DNA of 64,000 nucleotides from Aspergillus flavus. Its lineage: Eukaryota > Ascomycota > Eurotiomycetes > Eurotiales > Aspergillaceae. The notes beneath the pieces are model-generated. The model made no database searches and was not told where the DNA came from. It saw only the letters and a list, made by a program, of their open reading frames with translations. The translations under genes were made by a program, and so were the position numbers. The stretch covers positions 3,472,001-3,536,000 of the forward strand of contig NC_092406.1 in NCBI RefSeq assembly GCF_009017415.1. The letters run 5' to 3'. Below are positions 10,854-22,434 of the stretch, in pieces (positions within the stretch are counted from its first letter, which is position 1; the number at the start of each line of letters is the position of its first letter).

Positions 10854-12477
10854 GTAGACCAAGGTATGAAGAATTGATTCATCTACAAAACCACGCGAAA
10901 AGACGGTCCCAAGAGCCACAGGGGATTAGGGATTTTCCAAAATCGACCAAGCTAAGGTGGGGCTAATCTTGGGAAAAAAAAGAACCGGGCCGTTTGGGAG
11001 CTCCGGTGGGCGGTAAAGGGAGGATAGAGATGGAAAATCAATGAGAGGATGGAGAAGCACCACGAGGAGGGAGGAAGAGGAACTGGCTGTTTGATCTGTT
11101 TGACGAATAGTAAAACCAAGCAGACGGACACTCCCAATAAGCACGAGACAGACAGAAGGCAGGGAGGAGAAGCCGAGCGAGGCCGATAAGGAATAATAAT
11201 GATAAAATAACAAGGATAAGGCCCGGGTAGGTATATAAAACAAGGCAGTGAGGGAAAAACAAAAGCTCGGACGTATGTAATGGAAAGATCTAGTAAGTAT
11301 TGAAATGACAATCCGAGGGGTAAGCCCAGCGCTATGGTGAGCAGATGAGAGAAGGATTCTCCCGTCAATCCTTGATAATTAGTCAACAATAGTACTATTA
11401 GACGACGCCAGAATTAGTAGACGGGGGAGTTGTTTGGTAGTGTTGTAGTAGTTAGTACTTCGGTAGGGAGGGGAGGGGGATCGGAGGGGCGTGGTGGGAA
11501 CGAGGGCAAGTGACTCGAAAAAAAAAAAACAAAGCTAATGTACTCCGGGAGGGGTGACCAGGGTAACTGGTGAAGATCCTTCTTTTAGTTGAAATCGCAC
11601 GCACACACAAAATACATTAATTAGTTCGAAATGGGGGTCGAGGAGTGTGGGAGGAAAAAAGAGAAAAAAAAAATCCGCATGGCGAGAGAGACGATGGAAG
11701 ATTTTCCATGTTGTAAAGTTACGGTTTGCGCACGTCAGCTTTACAATGCTGCACAAACTTTACGCGCCTTTCCCCATCGGGTAGGGCGTTAGCGCGCAAG
11801 GTCTCCTCATGCCGATGGTATGACTGGATGATTCGATTGCCAGCCAGTCTTAGTGGCGGGTCAAGTCATGCTCTCGATGATTTCCCCTGGAACTGCTCGA
11901 AAGTTCCTTCATCATTCGTCAAAAGAGTTATTCTTAGAGTCAGGTCCAGACCCTGGTAAGACCGGAGTATCTCCGTCTATACTATAGCTGAATTGAGCAA
12001 TCGACACTTGTCAACATTTCTTGTTCCCCATTTCTCCGAATTTCTATGTACCTGAAAGGTACCCAAGTCATACAGAAGAACGGATTACCTAAAAATATTG
12101 AACTCCCAACCGAATTACCACTCAGTGAGCACCATCTTAAGGGGTTCTGTACTGATGGAAAGCCCGCGGAAGTGTACGGTACCCAGCTTCTAGAGGATAC
12201 CCACTGCCTCATTTGACCTTCCCGATCGGCTATAGCGCCAAGTATCGGGTTCATCAGTCCCAGCTAGCACAGTGTCTTTCCCGGCAACTAACCTTGAAGC
12301 TAACTCGGATTTCTAGAAGATCCCCGTGCTTGTTACCGGTTAGTATCTCATCCTTAATTCAATGTCTGAGTTACAGGGATACCTACACTGGCTACTCCCA
12401 ACTACTATTACATCAGCCACCCACGAGAACACAACAACAAAAAAAAAAGATAATCTACCGAAGCATATTCGAAAAGA
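10854..12477. promoter_or_regulatory. Long divergent promoter/leader region between Nab3-like gene and rescue factor
   Basis: 1.6 kb between two divergently transcribed ATGs. The first ~550 bp are C/T-rich on the minus strand, as expected for a long leader of the Nab3-like mRNA. A G-rich block at 11466-11489 fits the G-quadruplex pattern. No gene recognised; frames in this stretch lack conserved motifs. Confidence 0.5.
11466..11489 (+). other. Putative G-quadruplex motif
   Basis: Four guanine runs of 3, 4, 5 and 4 bases with loops of 1, 1 and 6 bases lie on the plus strand inside the divergent promoter. The pattern meets the usual G3+N1-7 definition. Formation in the cell is inference. Confidence 0.4.
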
Positions 12478-13230
12478 ATGGTCACGCTGCAGTTATATCC
12501 TCGGATAGTTCATTGGTTCCCCCCTCTTCGTTCCTTCTCCGCTCTCACCGCAAGAACATTCGCTTCTAAACAAGCGGCCGCCACGGAACGCCTCCAAGAC
12601 TCAAATGAGGATCTAGCCGCAGCTCGAAAATGGCTCACGGGACTCACTTCGAAAACTATACCACGCCAAATTTGTGAAATTTCATTTAGTCGCTCCAGTG
12701 GTCCTGGGGGGCAGAACGTGAACAAGTCGGTCGACCTCGCGTAAATAACCTCCGATTGTGTCGACCTATCACTAACTGGGCCTTGCGGATCTGAATAGGG
12801 TGAACTCAAAAGCTACTCTGAAAGTGCCTCTCCATTCTCTCTTACCGCTTGTGCCTCGAATTTTACACCGTCCGCTGCGATCATCACGATACTTCGCCGA
12901 AAGATCGGAGAGTCTAGTCATACAGTCGGAAGAGTCGCGGAAACAAGCCGCCAATGTGGAGTCATGTTACGAGAAATTGCACCAGTTGCTTAAAAATACT
13001 GCAAGAGATGCCATTCCTGGGGAGACGTCTCAGGAACAAAGAGACCGGGTACACAAATTGTACGTTTATATACATCGCTATATCGGCTTTGTTTCCGTCT
13101 TACAAATATCCCCAAAGGCTTCAAGCTCACGTTGTACAGAAGGAAGGCCGAAAACGAAGCCAGAATCAAGTCTAAGAAACTGCACAGCAGCAAAAAGAGC
13201 AATCGGCGGGGTAGTAAATTTGATGAATGA
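12478..13230 (+). CDS. Mitochondrial ICT1/Pth4-type peptidyl-tRNA hydrolase (GGQ release-factor domain)
   Basis: Exons 12478-12725, 12799-13059 and 13140-13230 (introns 73 and 80 nt) encode 199 aa. The core FSRSSGPGGQNVNKVNSKA is the class-I release-factor GGQ motif that hydrolyses the peptidyl-tRNA ester bond. The short length without codon-recognition domains, and the very basic tail (RIKSKKLHSSKKSNRRGSKF), match the ICT1/ArfB/Pth4 ribosome-rescue group, whose tail enters the empty mRNA channel. Residues 1-30 (PRIVHWFPPLRSFSALTARTF) are basic and hydroxylated, like a mitochondrial presequence. The first intron splits the codon for the Lys after GGQNVN. Divergent from the Nab3-like gene and convergent with UTP6, 131 bp apart. 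Confidence 0.88.
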
Positions 13231-13361
13231 TTGGCAAAGAGCTAACTTTTATCTGAACCACCCATGTGCGATGATGAACTCCAATAGGCGCCTTTGCATG
13301 ACAGCGGAGAAGTAAAAGGGTACGAACAACTAGAACAAAAAAGGGGACTCCAGCTCTGAGG

Positions 13362-14609
13362 CTAGAGCACACGCTCCGCGTTGCGGACCGTGGCAGTAAT
13401 GGCTTTTTGCAGAGACGGATCCAGACCTTCTGCGTTCTCCAATGGCTGCAGCCAATTAATAACCTCTTTTGCGACATTGGGATTCTCGCGGTGCTCCTTC
13501 AACCGGGCAAAGGACGTAACTAAAGCCCGCGGGAATTCAGGTGATGTGGGCTGCACTCCGGCGGTAGGAAGTTTGATATAGCAGATTTGCGTATGATGAC
13601 TGGTAGGACTTGACTGCTGCAGCGCATTAACAACATGTTCCAAGATTTTGCGTAAACAGGGCAAGTCAGGAAAGTCCACGACCATGTCGAAGAATTCACG
13701 GCCGAATTTGGCATCTTGTTCGAAGTTCTTCATTGCTGTATCGAAAATGGCCAAAGGGATAGCACCGCTCATTGCAGGCGTTGAGCGAAGATTCTCCAAC
13801 GCCACTTGGTCCACTCCATTACTATCTCTAGCGCTCGGGTTGATATCTTCACCGGTGATCTGTGGTAGCGCAATCATGTCGGCGTTGGGATCTTCAAATG
13901 AAGCATCTGACGTTGGTTTCGGGGCTTCAATCTCTCTGTCAAGACCCAGGATGCGCTGCCGAGCAACAAGCTTGGCTGTATAGATCAGTTCCAGCTTCGC
14001 GTAGTGAATCCATAACTTCCTAGAGCTCTTGCAGAACCGTAGCCCACGTTGCATGTGGCTTCGAGACTGCGTCATATCTGCATGGTCATCCAAAGCATAT
14101 TGCGCTGCATATATCCACAGATCCACGTTTGTTGGGTGTAGTCGCAGGACATCGTCGAAGATCGTAGAAAGCTTTTTGAAAGCTTTCTGGGCCCTAGCAT
14201 ATTCAATGTATTGAATCCATAAGCCAATATCGCCGTGGAATTTGCGAGTTGCGCGATCCAGGATGAAGAAAATCCGCCGCTGGCCAGAATATCCCGCACC
14301 GCGAATACCAAGTCGCTTCACCCTTTTGCGTCGGAGGGCGTCGAGGTTCATTTCGTATTCTGCGTATCGTACAAAATCGGAAGGTTGAGCACCGCGAGCA
14401 TTGAGCTTGTGCTCAAAGTCCGACCTTTTCTTGATGATCGCTGTGATCTCATCCTACACAATGAAAACGTAGTGTAAGTCCTCCGCATACTTTAAGTGGT
14501 GTGTAATTTGAGGAAGTACCTTGCTAAAAATCTTCTTTCTCTCATACTCTTTCAGTTCAGGTACTGACTTTTCTAGAAAGAAGCGTGCCTTATCGGTAGC
14601 GGCAGACAT
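13362..14609 (-). CDS. utp6: UTP6, U3 snoRNP-associated small-subunit processome protein
   Basis: Exons 14520-14609 and 13362-14453 (66-nt intron) encode 393 aa. UTP6 belongs to the UTP-B subcomplex of the nucleolar 90S pre-ribosome and helps 18S rRNA maturation. The N-terminus has the Utp6 signature: ARFFLEKSVPELKEYERKKIF, then IIKKRSDFEHKLNARG and DFVRYAEYEMNLDALRRKR. HAT (half-a-TPR) helices follow with the W-x-x-Y pattern, for example GDIGLWIQYIEYA and SSRKLWIHYAKLELIY. The C-terminal half is less conserved and somewhat shorter than in yeast. The start ATG was chosen at MSAATDKARF because the frame upstream lacks family similarity. Its promoter is shared with CWH43. Confidence 0.9.
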
Positions 14610-14976
14610 GGTTGCGATTGTCGTTGCTGCAGGATACCTCTTTGAATGGAGTGATAAAAAAAGTTGTCGGCATCCCGCAATCAAAAGCTCCGACCACGTC
14701 GGGTGCCTGTCCGCTTTCCTAACTCGGACTAGCGCTTATTTACACCCGCAAGTTACCGAGCCTCAGTTCCATTGTCAATCCATCTCATGTTCATCTGGCT
14801 GCTCAGGGGCTCCTGACCATTGCAGTCTGGTTTCCGTTTGTAAATTTATTCTTTCTTTTCATATTCTTATTACATTCTTGACACTCGTTTGTCTCCTTAA
14901 TTGCTCTTCATTCTCTTTTCTTCCTCCTTGTTTCGTCGAGTGGCCGGAGACTGGTCCGCCTGTCTTCTTCGCTGCC
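14610..14976. promoter_or_regulatory. Divergent promoter between UTP6 and CWH43
   Basis: 367 bp separate two ATGs pointing away from each other. The half next to CWH43 (about 14820-14965) is strongly T/C-rich on the plus strand, typical of fungal leaders. Confidence 0.55.
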
Positions 14977-17900
14977 ATGGCACCCAAATTCAAAGATGGG
15001 GATGCCGTTGTAGCGGTTAGTCTTGGCTATATCAACAATTGAGGTACTTAGGAGAGTCACTGAACAATTGCTAGGTTAATGGGAAATGGGTGTCTTGGGC
15101 GCACACAGTCGCTGCCTATGCGGCCTTCTTGAGTGCCTTGGTAGTAGGAATGTCTCTGCATTTCCGGAAAATCGTGCAAAACGAACATTATGGCTATCCT
15201 GACGAATGGTTTCCATCGGTGTCAGCAACGATCGGTGATCGCTATCCGGAGCGATCTTTCTTCCAAGTGTTTATTGCTATCACCTCGGGCCCTCGGTTTG
15301 CTCTAGTGTTCCTTTGGTACATCCTGACCTCGCGCCCCAACTCAGCTCTTCCTAAGTTTATCGCCGGCGTTGGACTGTTCCGGACGTTTACATGCGGTGG
15401 GTGGACGTACGTTACATCAACCGACGATCATGATTGGCATGATATTTTCATGATCTCTTACCTCGTTGCGACGTTACCCTGGACTCTTGGCTGCCTTGCG
15501 CTTAGCCCAAACAACCGCCGCGCTGTGAAGTACAGAAAGATCTTGGCGGGCTGTTTCTTCGGAACCCTTGTTCCATTAGTCTACTATTTCATTCAGCACA
15601 AGGTGCACAAAGTCGCGGGAGGTATGTATATCGTTATATATCCTCCTTCGTCCCTTGCTTCTAACTCTGTTCCTTTTAGCTTACACCAAGTACGCCTTTT
15701 TTGAATGGTCTCTTATACTGTTTGATGTGGGTTTCGACGCTGTCACTGCACTCGACTTCGACGCATTTGAGATCGTGGTCAGGGATGTGAAAGGAATCAG
15801 CAGAGGGTATGTACAGTGGCTTCCGAAGTAAACCAAGAAGAAAAATGTACGGTTGCCAAGATGTGGACGTTGGTATTCGAGAAGAGTGTTCTAAGGTTTT
15901 AATCTCCAGGCAGTTGAAGACCACTGCAGACTCAGTCCTCGAAAAAGAGTGTGTATAATCTACTCTCCAAGGCTATCAGAACTTTTGGCAATTAACTCGT
16001 AGCTAGGAAAGGAAAGCCTGTTGGAAATACGTTCGGCGAAGGGTTCTTCTGGACAGAGATCATTGATGCTGCTGCAGATGCCTACAATATGGTAAACCTT
16101 AGACTGGCCTCACAAGTGGACCTGATTACTGACCAGGTGTAGTTCGTCTTCTGGTCCTTGTGGACTGCCCTTGGTGTACTCGTCTGGTGTAAGTGTCTGT
16201 GGAGAAGTTTTCCTACAATTTTCTGACAGAGTTAGACTTCCCTCTTTGGCATATGGGTATCTCTGGTTATGAGCTAGCCATCCTAAGCTACGTGTCTCCG
16301 GTGCTCTTGGTCATTCCCTCCTTGAAGTCTGCCGCCACGAGAAATCCTCGTCTCTTCCATTTTCTGTCGCTTTCCGGGCTACTAGCGTATAAGGTGCAAG
16401 ACCCTGCCAACCGACTTTTTATGACCACTTTCGCGGTCGCTTGCAGCTGTATCGCATGGTCTGCAACACTATATGCAGAAAGGGCAAACAGCTCTAGGCT
16501 GGAGTCCCGTATCTTTGCATGGGGCATTGGCTTGATTATGTCGAGTATTGCTAAGTTTGCCTGCAAAACCAACAACCCCATCTGGCCTATCATGCATGCA
16601 GAGAATGGAGGATGGAATAAAGTGGGGCTTTTCCTTGGTGTCCTAGCCGTCCTCAGGTCGCACAGAAGGCCTCCGACGAATGGAGGGGACTACTTCCCCT
16701 CGAGCGGCAGGAAAGGCTCTTCGTTATTTGCCGCCTTTGGTATCGGTGGTCTGCTTTTCGCAATGCACTCCCTCCTCTCCGACTCCAGTACCATGATCGC
16801 TTGGGTCTGGGAGGGATATCCCGTGCGCGGCCCTATTGCAGTACCTCATGGCGCACTCACTATTCTTGCAATGGGTGCTGGACTTATTTACGGTTTGTAT
16901 TATCCCGGCGTTGCCGGAAGCTGGACTGCATATGGGATTGCGTCTGTTGGTGCGGCACTCCTTACTTGCTCCAGTCACTGGACTGGATTTTATGGTGGCC
17001 TTATCCTTGCATTCTACCTTCTTGCGGTCACTCCAGTCTTGGTTTCGTCGGCTGTTCGCCATTCACTTGCTAAAACCTTTGGTATCGGTTTCCTCCTGTA
17101 CACATTCCTGATTCTTTTCCATGTGTGGGTCGTTGCGTACGCCTTTGTGCCTGGTGGGCCTCTCGTCAGAGAACACACCGATTGGATTATGATCACCACT
17201 ATGTTATCGATTGGAGCTGGTGTCTTCTCTGCCGCTGTCACTAACTCATCCGGTACTAAGAGCAAGATCGTCAGTCCGAATGGCAAACGACAGCGATCAT
17301 ATTTCATCTATATTCTAGCGACGCTGCAGCTTATTTCCATGGCTATTGCATATCTTCGCTTCCCTACAAACGACTATGTGCCATATCACAAAGAGGATAA
17401 GGTTGCAACTGTCGGCATTTGGACTGTTCACTTTGGCCTCGACAATGACATGTGGTCATCGGAACGGCGTATGCGCAATGTTATCCAGGAACTGGAGCTT
17501 GATGTTATTGGCCTTCTTGAATCTGATAACCAGCGCATCATTATGGGTAATCGCGATATGACCCAGGTCCTGGCGGAAGATCTTGGCATGTACGCAGATT
17601 TTGGTCCTGGTCCTAACAAGCACACTTGGGGCTCAGCTTTACTTTCCAAATTCCCAATTGTCAATTCAACTCACCACCTTCTTCCTTCTCCTGTTGGTGA
17701 ACTTGCTCCGGCCATTCATGCCACCCTTGATATGTATGGCGAGCTGGTTGATGTTGTCGTGTTCCATTCGGGACAAGAAGAAGATCCGGAAGACCGCCGC
17801 CTCCAGACTGAATATTTGTCGAAGTTAATGGGTTCATCCCCTCGCCCCCTGATCTTGCTGAGCTATTTGGTCACCAAGCCACTGGAAGGTAATTACAATA

Positions 17901-18294
17901 CCTACGTCAGTGAACTGAGCGGCATGAAGGATATCGACCCTACCGATTGGGACAGATGGTGTGAGTACATCCTCTACAAGAACATAAAGAGGACTGGCTA
18001 CGCTCGTGTTAGTCGGGATTCTATCACAGACACAGAAATTCAGGTAAGTCTTGTCGTCCATGTCATATTTATGCCTACAGTCCTCTTCGAAGGAGGGGGA
18101 AACGTCTTATCCTTGCTGACCAACTGCTGTGATAGGTCGGCAAATTCGTCATTGGAGAACCCGAGCCTGAGAATGAGATGCGATTGCCAGAGGAAATGGT
18201 GCCAGAGGGCCGTCGATTCCCCGGATTGTTCCGCGGACAGGGAGTCCGCGGTCATCGTTATCATGTCTTTGATGAGCCCAGGTATTGGCAATGA
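14977..18294 (+). CDS. cwh43: CWH43, GPI-anchor lipid remodelling protein, eight exons
   Basis: Exons 14977-15015, 15075-15621, 15680-15806, 15910-15948, 16007-16091, 16143-16188, 16236-18043 and 18136-18294 join in frame to 949 aa. CWH43 works in the ER/Golgi membrane, replacing the diacylglycerol of GPI anchors with ceramide. The N-terminal ~280 aa are the multi-pass Frag1/DRAM/Sfk1 (PGAP2-like) part, with [15 protein letters not shown] and [14 protein letters not shown]. Then come about ten further membrane segments and a C-terminal endonuclease/exonuclease/phosphatase-like domain ([33 protein letters not shown]). The end is [11 protein letters not shown], a typical family terminus. Exons 4 and 6 are tiny (39 and 46 nt). 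Here both halves form one polypeptide, as in budding yeast. Confidence 0.92.
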
Positions 18295-19658
18295 ATGCCA
18301 CATGAACCGGTCAGGGGATCCTGACTCCTTCCCTCTCTGGCCGGCTCACGTTTCCGGATCCCCGAGTTATTTGTATATTCTACGATGCGAGAACGCCCAC
18401 CCTTTGGTGGCTGGTTATTTGCGATATTTGCCACGACTATGTACTGTGACTCTCAATCAAACTGTTTCTTTAATTCGTTTTATATTTGAATGTGGAATAG
18501 GTGCGGTATGTTCCTAGTTTGAAAAAATAGGCAGCCGTTGTACGGAGCACATGGGACTTGAGAGCGGACCCTAGACATATTGCTAAAGAAGAACTTGTTG
18601 ATGTGGTCATTGACGTCTACCAAGATGAGCTCATCCTGTGTTCTCTCATCGCGCATTACCACATATGTAAACGCTTGGGAAAGTCAAACCTACCCCGAAC
18701 TGGGATGTGGAATGTGGAGATCATACCGTTCCTCCTTGATGTACGTGACTGAGTACATATGACAACGGTATGAGCTTTCGGAGGAGTAGCTTATGATTCC
18801 CCCATGACTCATCAAGGGAGGAGAGCTCGTTTCACTTGGTCTTTTGAACAAGATATTCTGGCCGCGAAACTTGCATTAAGCCTTAGATAAGCGCATTCCA
18901 GCCCTGCAGACCCAACTGCTGATCTTCGCGCCTCGAACTATTGCACATCGTATTCTCAGAACAGTCGCGTTTGCAATATGCCGTGGAATGCGTGTCTTCT
19001 GTAGATATTAACATTTTGGTCATTGCTTATTAGCTAGCTTTTTCTGGCCAATCCTCATGATACGGTTAATTAAGCCTTGGACACCAGCATCTCGTGAATG
19101 GCATATGTCCTATTTTCCCTTTCCACATATTCTTACCCCTCATTAACTTTATTTTGGGATTTCTCCTTATAAGCAAGCAAACAGTGCTTCTGCCTATTTG
19201 TGTCTGGGTCTTCCCGTTTTACCACTTGTCGTGTTCCCAGAACGAAAACGTGCTCAGAAGGTCGGTATTCTCATACCTTATTTGGTGAAGACTTAGTGCA
19301 CTTCACTTGTTTGCCTTATCTATTATCTATATGTGAGTGATACAAAGTCTACCAGAAGTACTTGAGTCTCTGTACTCCAACTATCTCTCCAACCATACCT
19401 AGGTATGTCGTTAGAAGAATCTCCCGTATATTCGTGTTAACGATTTGCAGACCAATCTCCGTCACGACTTATATTGAGAATATATTGCCGTACATAGTAT
19501 ATCAACTTTCGTCTCAAACGATCTTTGTCATTGAATCATATACAAGCAAGAGTCTGGGGAATGTATGAGCCCCATAATCGAGGTTTTGTCACCCGTATAC
19601 GTTGGGACGACACAGCGAGCTGTCGGATGGTGGACCGCACAAGATCGTCATAGTGAAA
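18295..19658. other. Intergenic region between two plus-strand genes
   Basis: 1.36 kb with the CWH43 3' UTR and the promoter of the next gene. It is AT-rich with only short chance frames. No RNA gene or repeat recognised. Confidence 0.5.
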
Positions 19659-20786
19659 ATGTCGAAGTCACCAGTAGAATCGCACAAGCCCAATTCCAAG
19701 ACGGACAGCCAGCAATTCTCCGGCTCAGAAGGTCCGGAAGTTCAACATGTTGAAATTGCCTCTGGCCCTGGGACGGGCTCATGTTCTAACCCGAGCACGC
19801 CTTTTGATATGAGCGATGAACGCCAGCTCTATTCAAGGACACCTCCTCCTTCGCGTACTCTGGCCAACGCACGAGTTGCACTGCAACAACTAGTGTTAAA
19901 ATCTAGATATGATTCTTCATATATGCCACTTGAAGAGTATGGCCCGCTGGGTTCAATTAATCTTCCTACTCAGCCGCCCCCTGCTAGAGTCGTCGATCAG
20001 TCTGATGTCTCAAATACTAGAAAATCTTCTAGCCATAGCGCGGGCTTTGATGCAAGATATGCTCAAGAAAACGCGCTCCCAGCGATCTCATTCGGGGTCA
20101 ATACACCCATGCCACGTTGGCGAATCGAGCGTATTCATCCACTGCTTGCACGCGGAAGCCCAGCGCTGCGATGGGTGTTCGATGCTGGCACAGACTTTGC
20201 CCGGTTTGGCTGGTCAGATGATATGGTTTACGAATACGCATACAGGTGGCTTGAGGAATCTCTTAACGATTCGTCATTTAGACGATACGCGAGGTCCAAA
20301 ATTCTAGACGGGCATGGCGAAGAGCCGCTACCGACCCTCCCACCAGCACCAAGTACTTGCTATTTTCAATCATGGTCTCAATCATCGGGGGCCGATGGTA
20401 GCTGGTATACGCATGCGGACTATGAGCGTTCACGGATGGCCTGGCCAATAGGTACGCAACAATAATTTCATTCTCTTGTTAACTTTAGACATCAAGACTT
20501 CAGCGAGGACAAGGCTGACGTCTCAGAAGCTCCTAGACAGCCAACTCGGGCTGACCGAAAGTTTTCCAGGAACCATATGTCTGATTTTGAACCTTCTGAA
20601 GGCTGCAATGAGACAGATCTCGAGCTTGGCCGACTTAAGCCGATCCGTACGTCGCGGAAAACAAGTGCGGACGAAGACCAACCAATGCGATTCCATGGAT
20701 ATAGATGGGTCTGGTTCAGCGTCGCTTTTTTGGTATTGAGCATGTTCCTGTGTCTTTTCTTGTACGTTTTCAGGATAATCAAATGA
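19659..20786 (+). CDS. Hypothetical tail-anchored protein, lineage-restricted
   Basis: Exons 19659-20451 and 20497-20786 encode 360 aa. The frame is open further upstream but has no other ATG; the chosen start (MSKSPVESHK) has a good AAAATG context. Residues 1-130 are polar and low-complexity. A conserved-looking core follows (MPRWRIERIHPLLARG, WVFDAGTDFARFGWSDDM, YAYRWLEESLNDSSF). The second exon ends with one hydrophobic segment (WFSVAFLVLSMFLCLFLYVF, RIIK), so the protein is probably tail-anchored with its bulk in the cytosol. I do not recognise the family. The 45-nt intron uses the weak acceptor CAAG; an upstream TTTAG 8 nt away would shift frame and remove the anchor, but the intron would then be only 37 nt. 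The splice call is therefore moderately sure. Confidence 0.6.
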
Positions 20787-20931
20787 TGTATCTAGCTTTG
20801 TATTGTTTCGTTATGATTTAATGACCACGTGCTGTTGAAGTAGACGGCCATTCTTCGCATTCGCCAGTGAGGAAGAGGGAGCTTGGACGTTTTGTGCGAA
20901 ACACTCACTTTGTACATTCTTGCTTGAGGCG

Positions 20932-20995
20932 GCGGGTCTGCTACTACTACTGTCACTACTGCTAATACTACTACTATACCGCTACATGTTCACTT
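20932..20995 (+). repeat. Imperfect CTA trinucleotide microsatellite
   Basis: A short run of interrupted CTA/CTG triplets lies about 150 bp downstream of the tail-anchored protein gene, in its 3' region. Simple-sequence DNA without coding content. Confidence 0.5.
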
Positions 20996-21471
20996 GTAAC
21001 CCCTAGTAGCAAGTAATCTTGCTCTGCTATTCTGTAGCTAACTAGCATCAGGGCCTCAGGTCCCGCAAAGATTACGGTTTCATTGGTCTACATCTCCAAC
21101 TGATGCTCTGCTGTGGTGATGACTTCAATCTTATGAGCCTTTCAGACCGGACCAAAAGACTGATGTATTTTCTTTTTTCGTAAAAGAAACGATGCAGTGA
21201 ATGCAGTGAGTGCATGAACCAGTTGGACAGCATAGTCAGTTCCATGACTACGCAATGAGTATACTGTCGAATACTTTTGCTCTCTTGTTTTACCATTCGA
21301 AGAAACGAGAGACTCTGTTCGCTAGGCATTTAAGATCCTGTCATTCAGCGAAAGTTTACAGATAAATTGATCTCCAGGATATTTGCTAACTACTAACATA
21401 ACAAACAAGCCCACAGCACGACCAGCTTCATCATTCATCACTAAACCGACTCTTTCCAAAATCAAGAAGCC

Positions 21472-21701
21472 CTAATGAGGCAAATGCCAGAAGCTATTGT
21501 GCATAAGAATTGCATACTCGGCTGAGCCCTTCATATTGAGCTTTCCGTGCTCGTTCGTGCGAAGCCAATCGCCTCCACTCTTAAATCGGACCCAGTCGAG
21601 AGATTCTCGACCACTGGAGCATGGCATCATCGGGGTTCTCCGCGTGCTTGAGGGTCACCCAGTCGCCCGATCGGCTCGCCGTCATGCCTGAAGCAAACCA
21701 T
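21472..21701 (-). pseudogene. Decayed coding stretch with apparent frameshift
   Basis: On the minus strand one frame reads SGDWVTLKHAENPDDAMLQW before a stop, and the neighbouring frame continues WVRFKSGGDWLRTNEHG, then KLNMKGSAEYAILMHNSFW and a stop at 21472-21474. The two pieces have coding-like composition and repeated GDW words. They would join if one base were dropped around 21597-21606, where a small inverted repeat (CGAGA/TCTCG) sits. I do not know the family. It may be a broken gene or part of the adjacent remnant; an unseen intron is the alternative. Confidence 0.4.
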
Positions 21702-21727
21702 CTTGGTGGATCTAGACAAAGTACCCT

Positions 21728-22120
21728 TCATTCACTGGCTTTATCTTCGAAAGGCCATGCCTTCTCCCACAATATCCGTACCGCATAAGTTTTCGATTCC
21801 CGATCTAAAAACCTCTTTTTGGCAAGGTTAAGCCTTCTAGCAACTTCATCATAATCATCAGGAGATACAGCCCCATTCCAGCCTGTATACATTCCTAACT
21901 CGTCAATCACTTGCGCTTTCCGCTCGACGTCTCTCCCCCATTTAGCGTACTCCTCACCCTGCTTAATCAAATCACGTTCTGTGTAGCTCATGGGGCATGG
22001 GACACTTGGGTTGCTGTAATTACCTTCTCCAACTAGCTTCTTCCAAACATCATCTCTCGTGACATCATCAAGAAGCTTGTGGACATGTGGTTCTCCATCG
22101 TCATATATTGACCCCACTAA
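21728..22120 (-). pseudogene. 5'-truncated gene remnant, about 130 codons
   Basis: An open minus-strand frame, clearly coding-like, ends WEKAWPFEDKASE and a stop at 21728-21730. It contains DDVWKKLVGEGNY, YTERDLIKQGEEYAKWGRDV and GMYTGWNGAVSPDDYDE. Upstream the frame has no ATG before a stop at about 22150, and no plausible upstream exon with an in-frame ATG was found. It therefore looks like the C-terminal part of a larger protein; the first internal ATG (MSYTERD) would leave a shorter product. The general look recalls C-terminal tails of fungal phosphotransferase-like proteins, but this is a weak impression and no function is assigned. Confidence 0.45.
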
Positions 22121-22434
22121 TCTCTCACATTGATTGAATACATCAGGTCATGTGAATACCAGCATTGCAAACAAGACAAACAGCAGATCCGCGATGCTTC
22201 CCCGGAACTCTCCAATCACCTCAATAACACGATTCCTCCTCAATGCCTTGAGTTTGAATCCATTTCTAAGTGAGAAGAGACGTGATGTTATGATTGAAGT
22301 CTATTGGTCTTAACCGTTCTTGTATTTGAATTGATGACTAGATTGGAAGCGCTGCAACACTAAGTGTCCGAGACAAATCTAACTCCATCGCCGACTTCGA
22401 GGTTGGCCGATGAGCGACGCCAAAAACTGCAAAG

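Noticed and set aside
10854..10919. N-terminal extension of the Nab3-like frame upstream of MTPSSPDE
   Set aside because: It begins with GTG and has no ATG; the first in-frame ATG is at 10851-10853.
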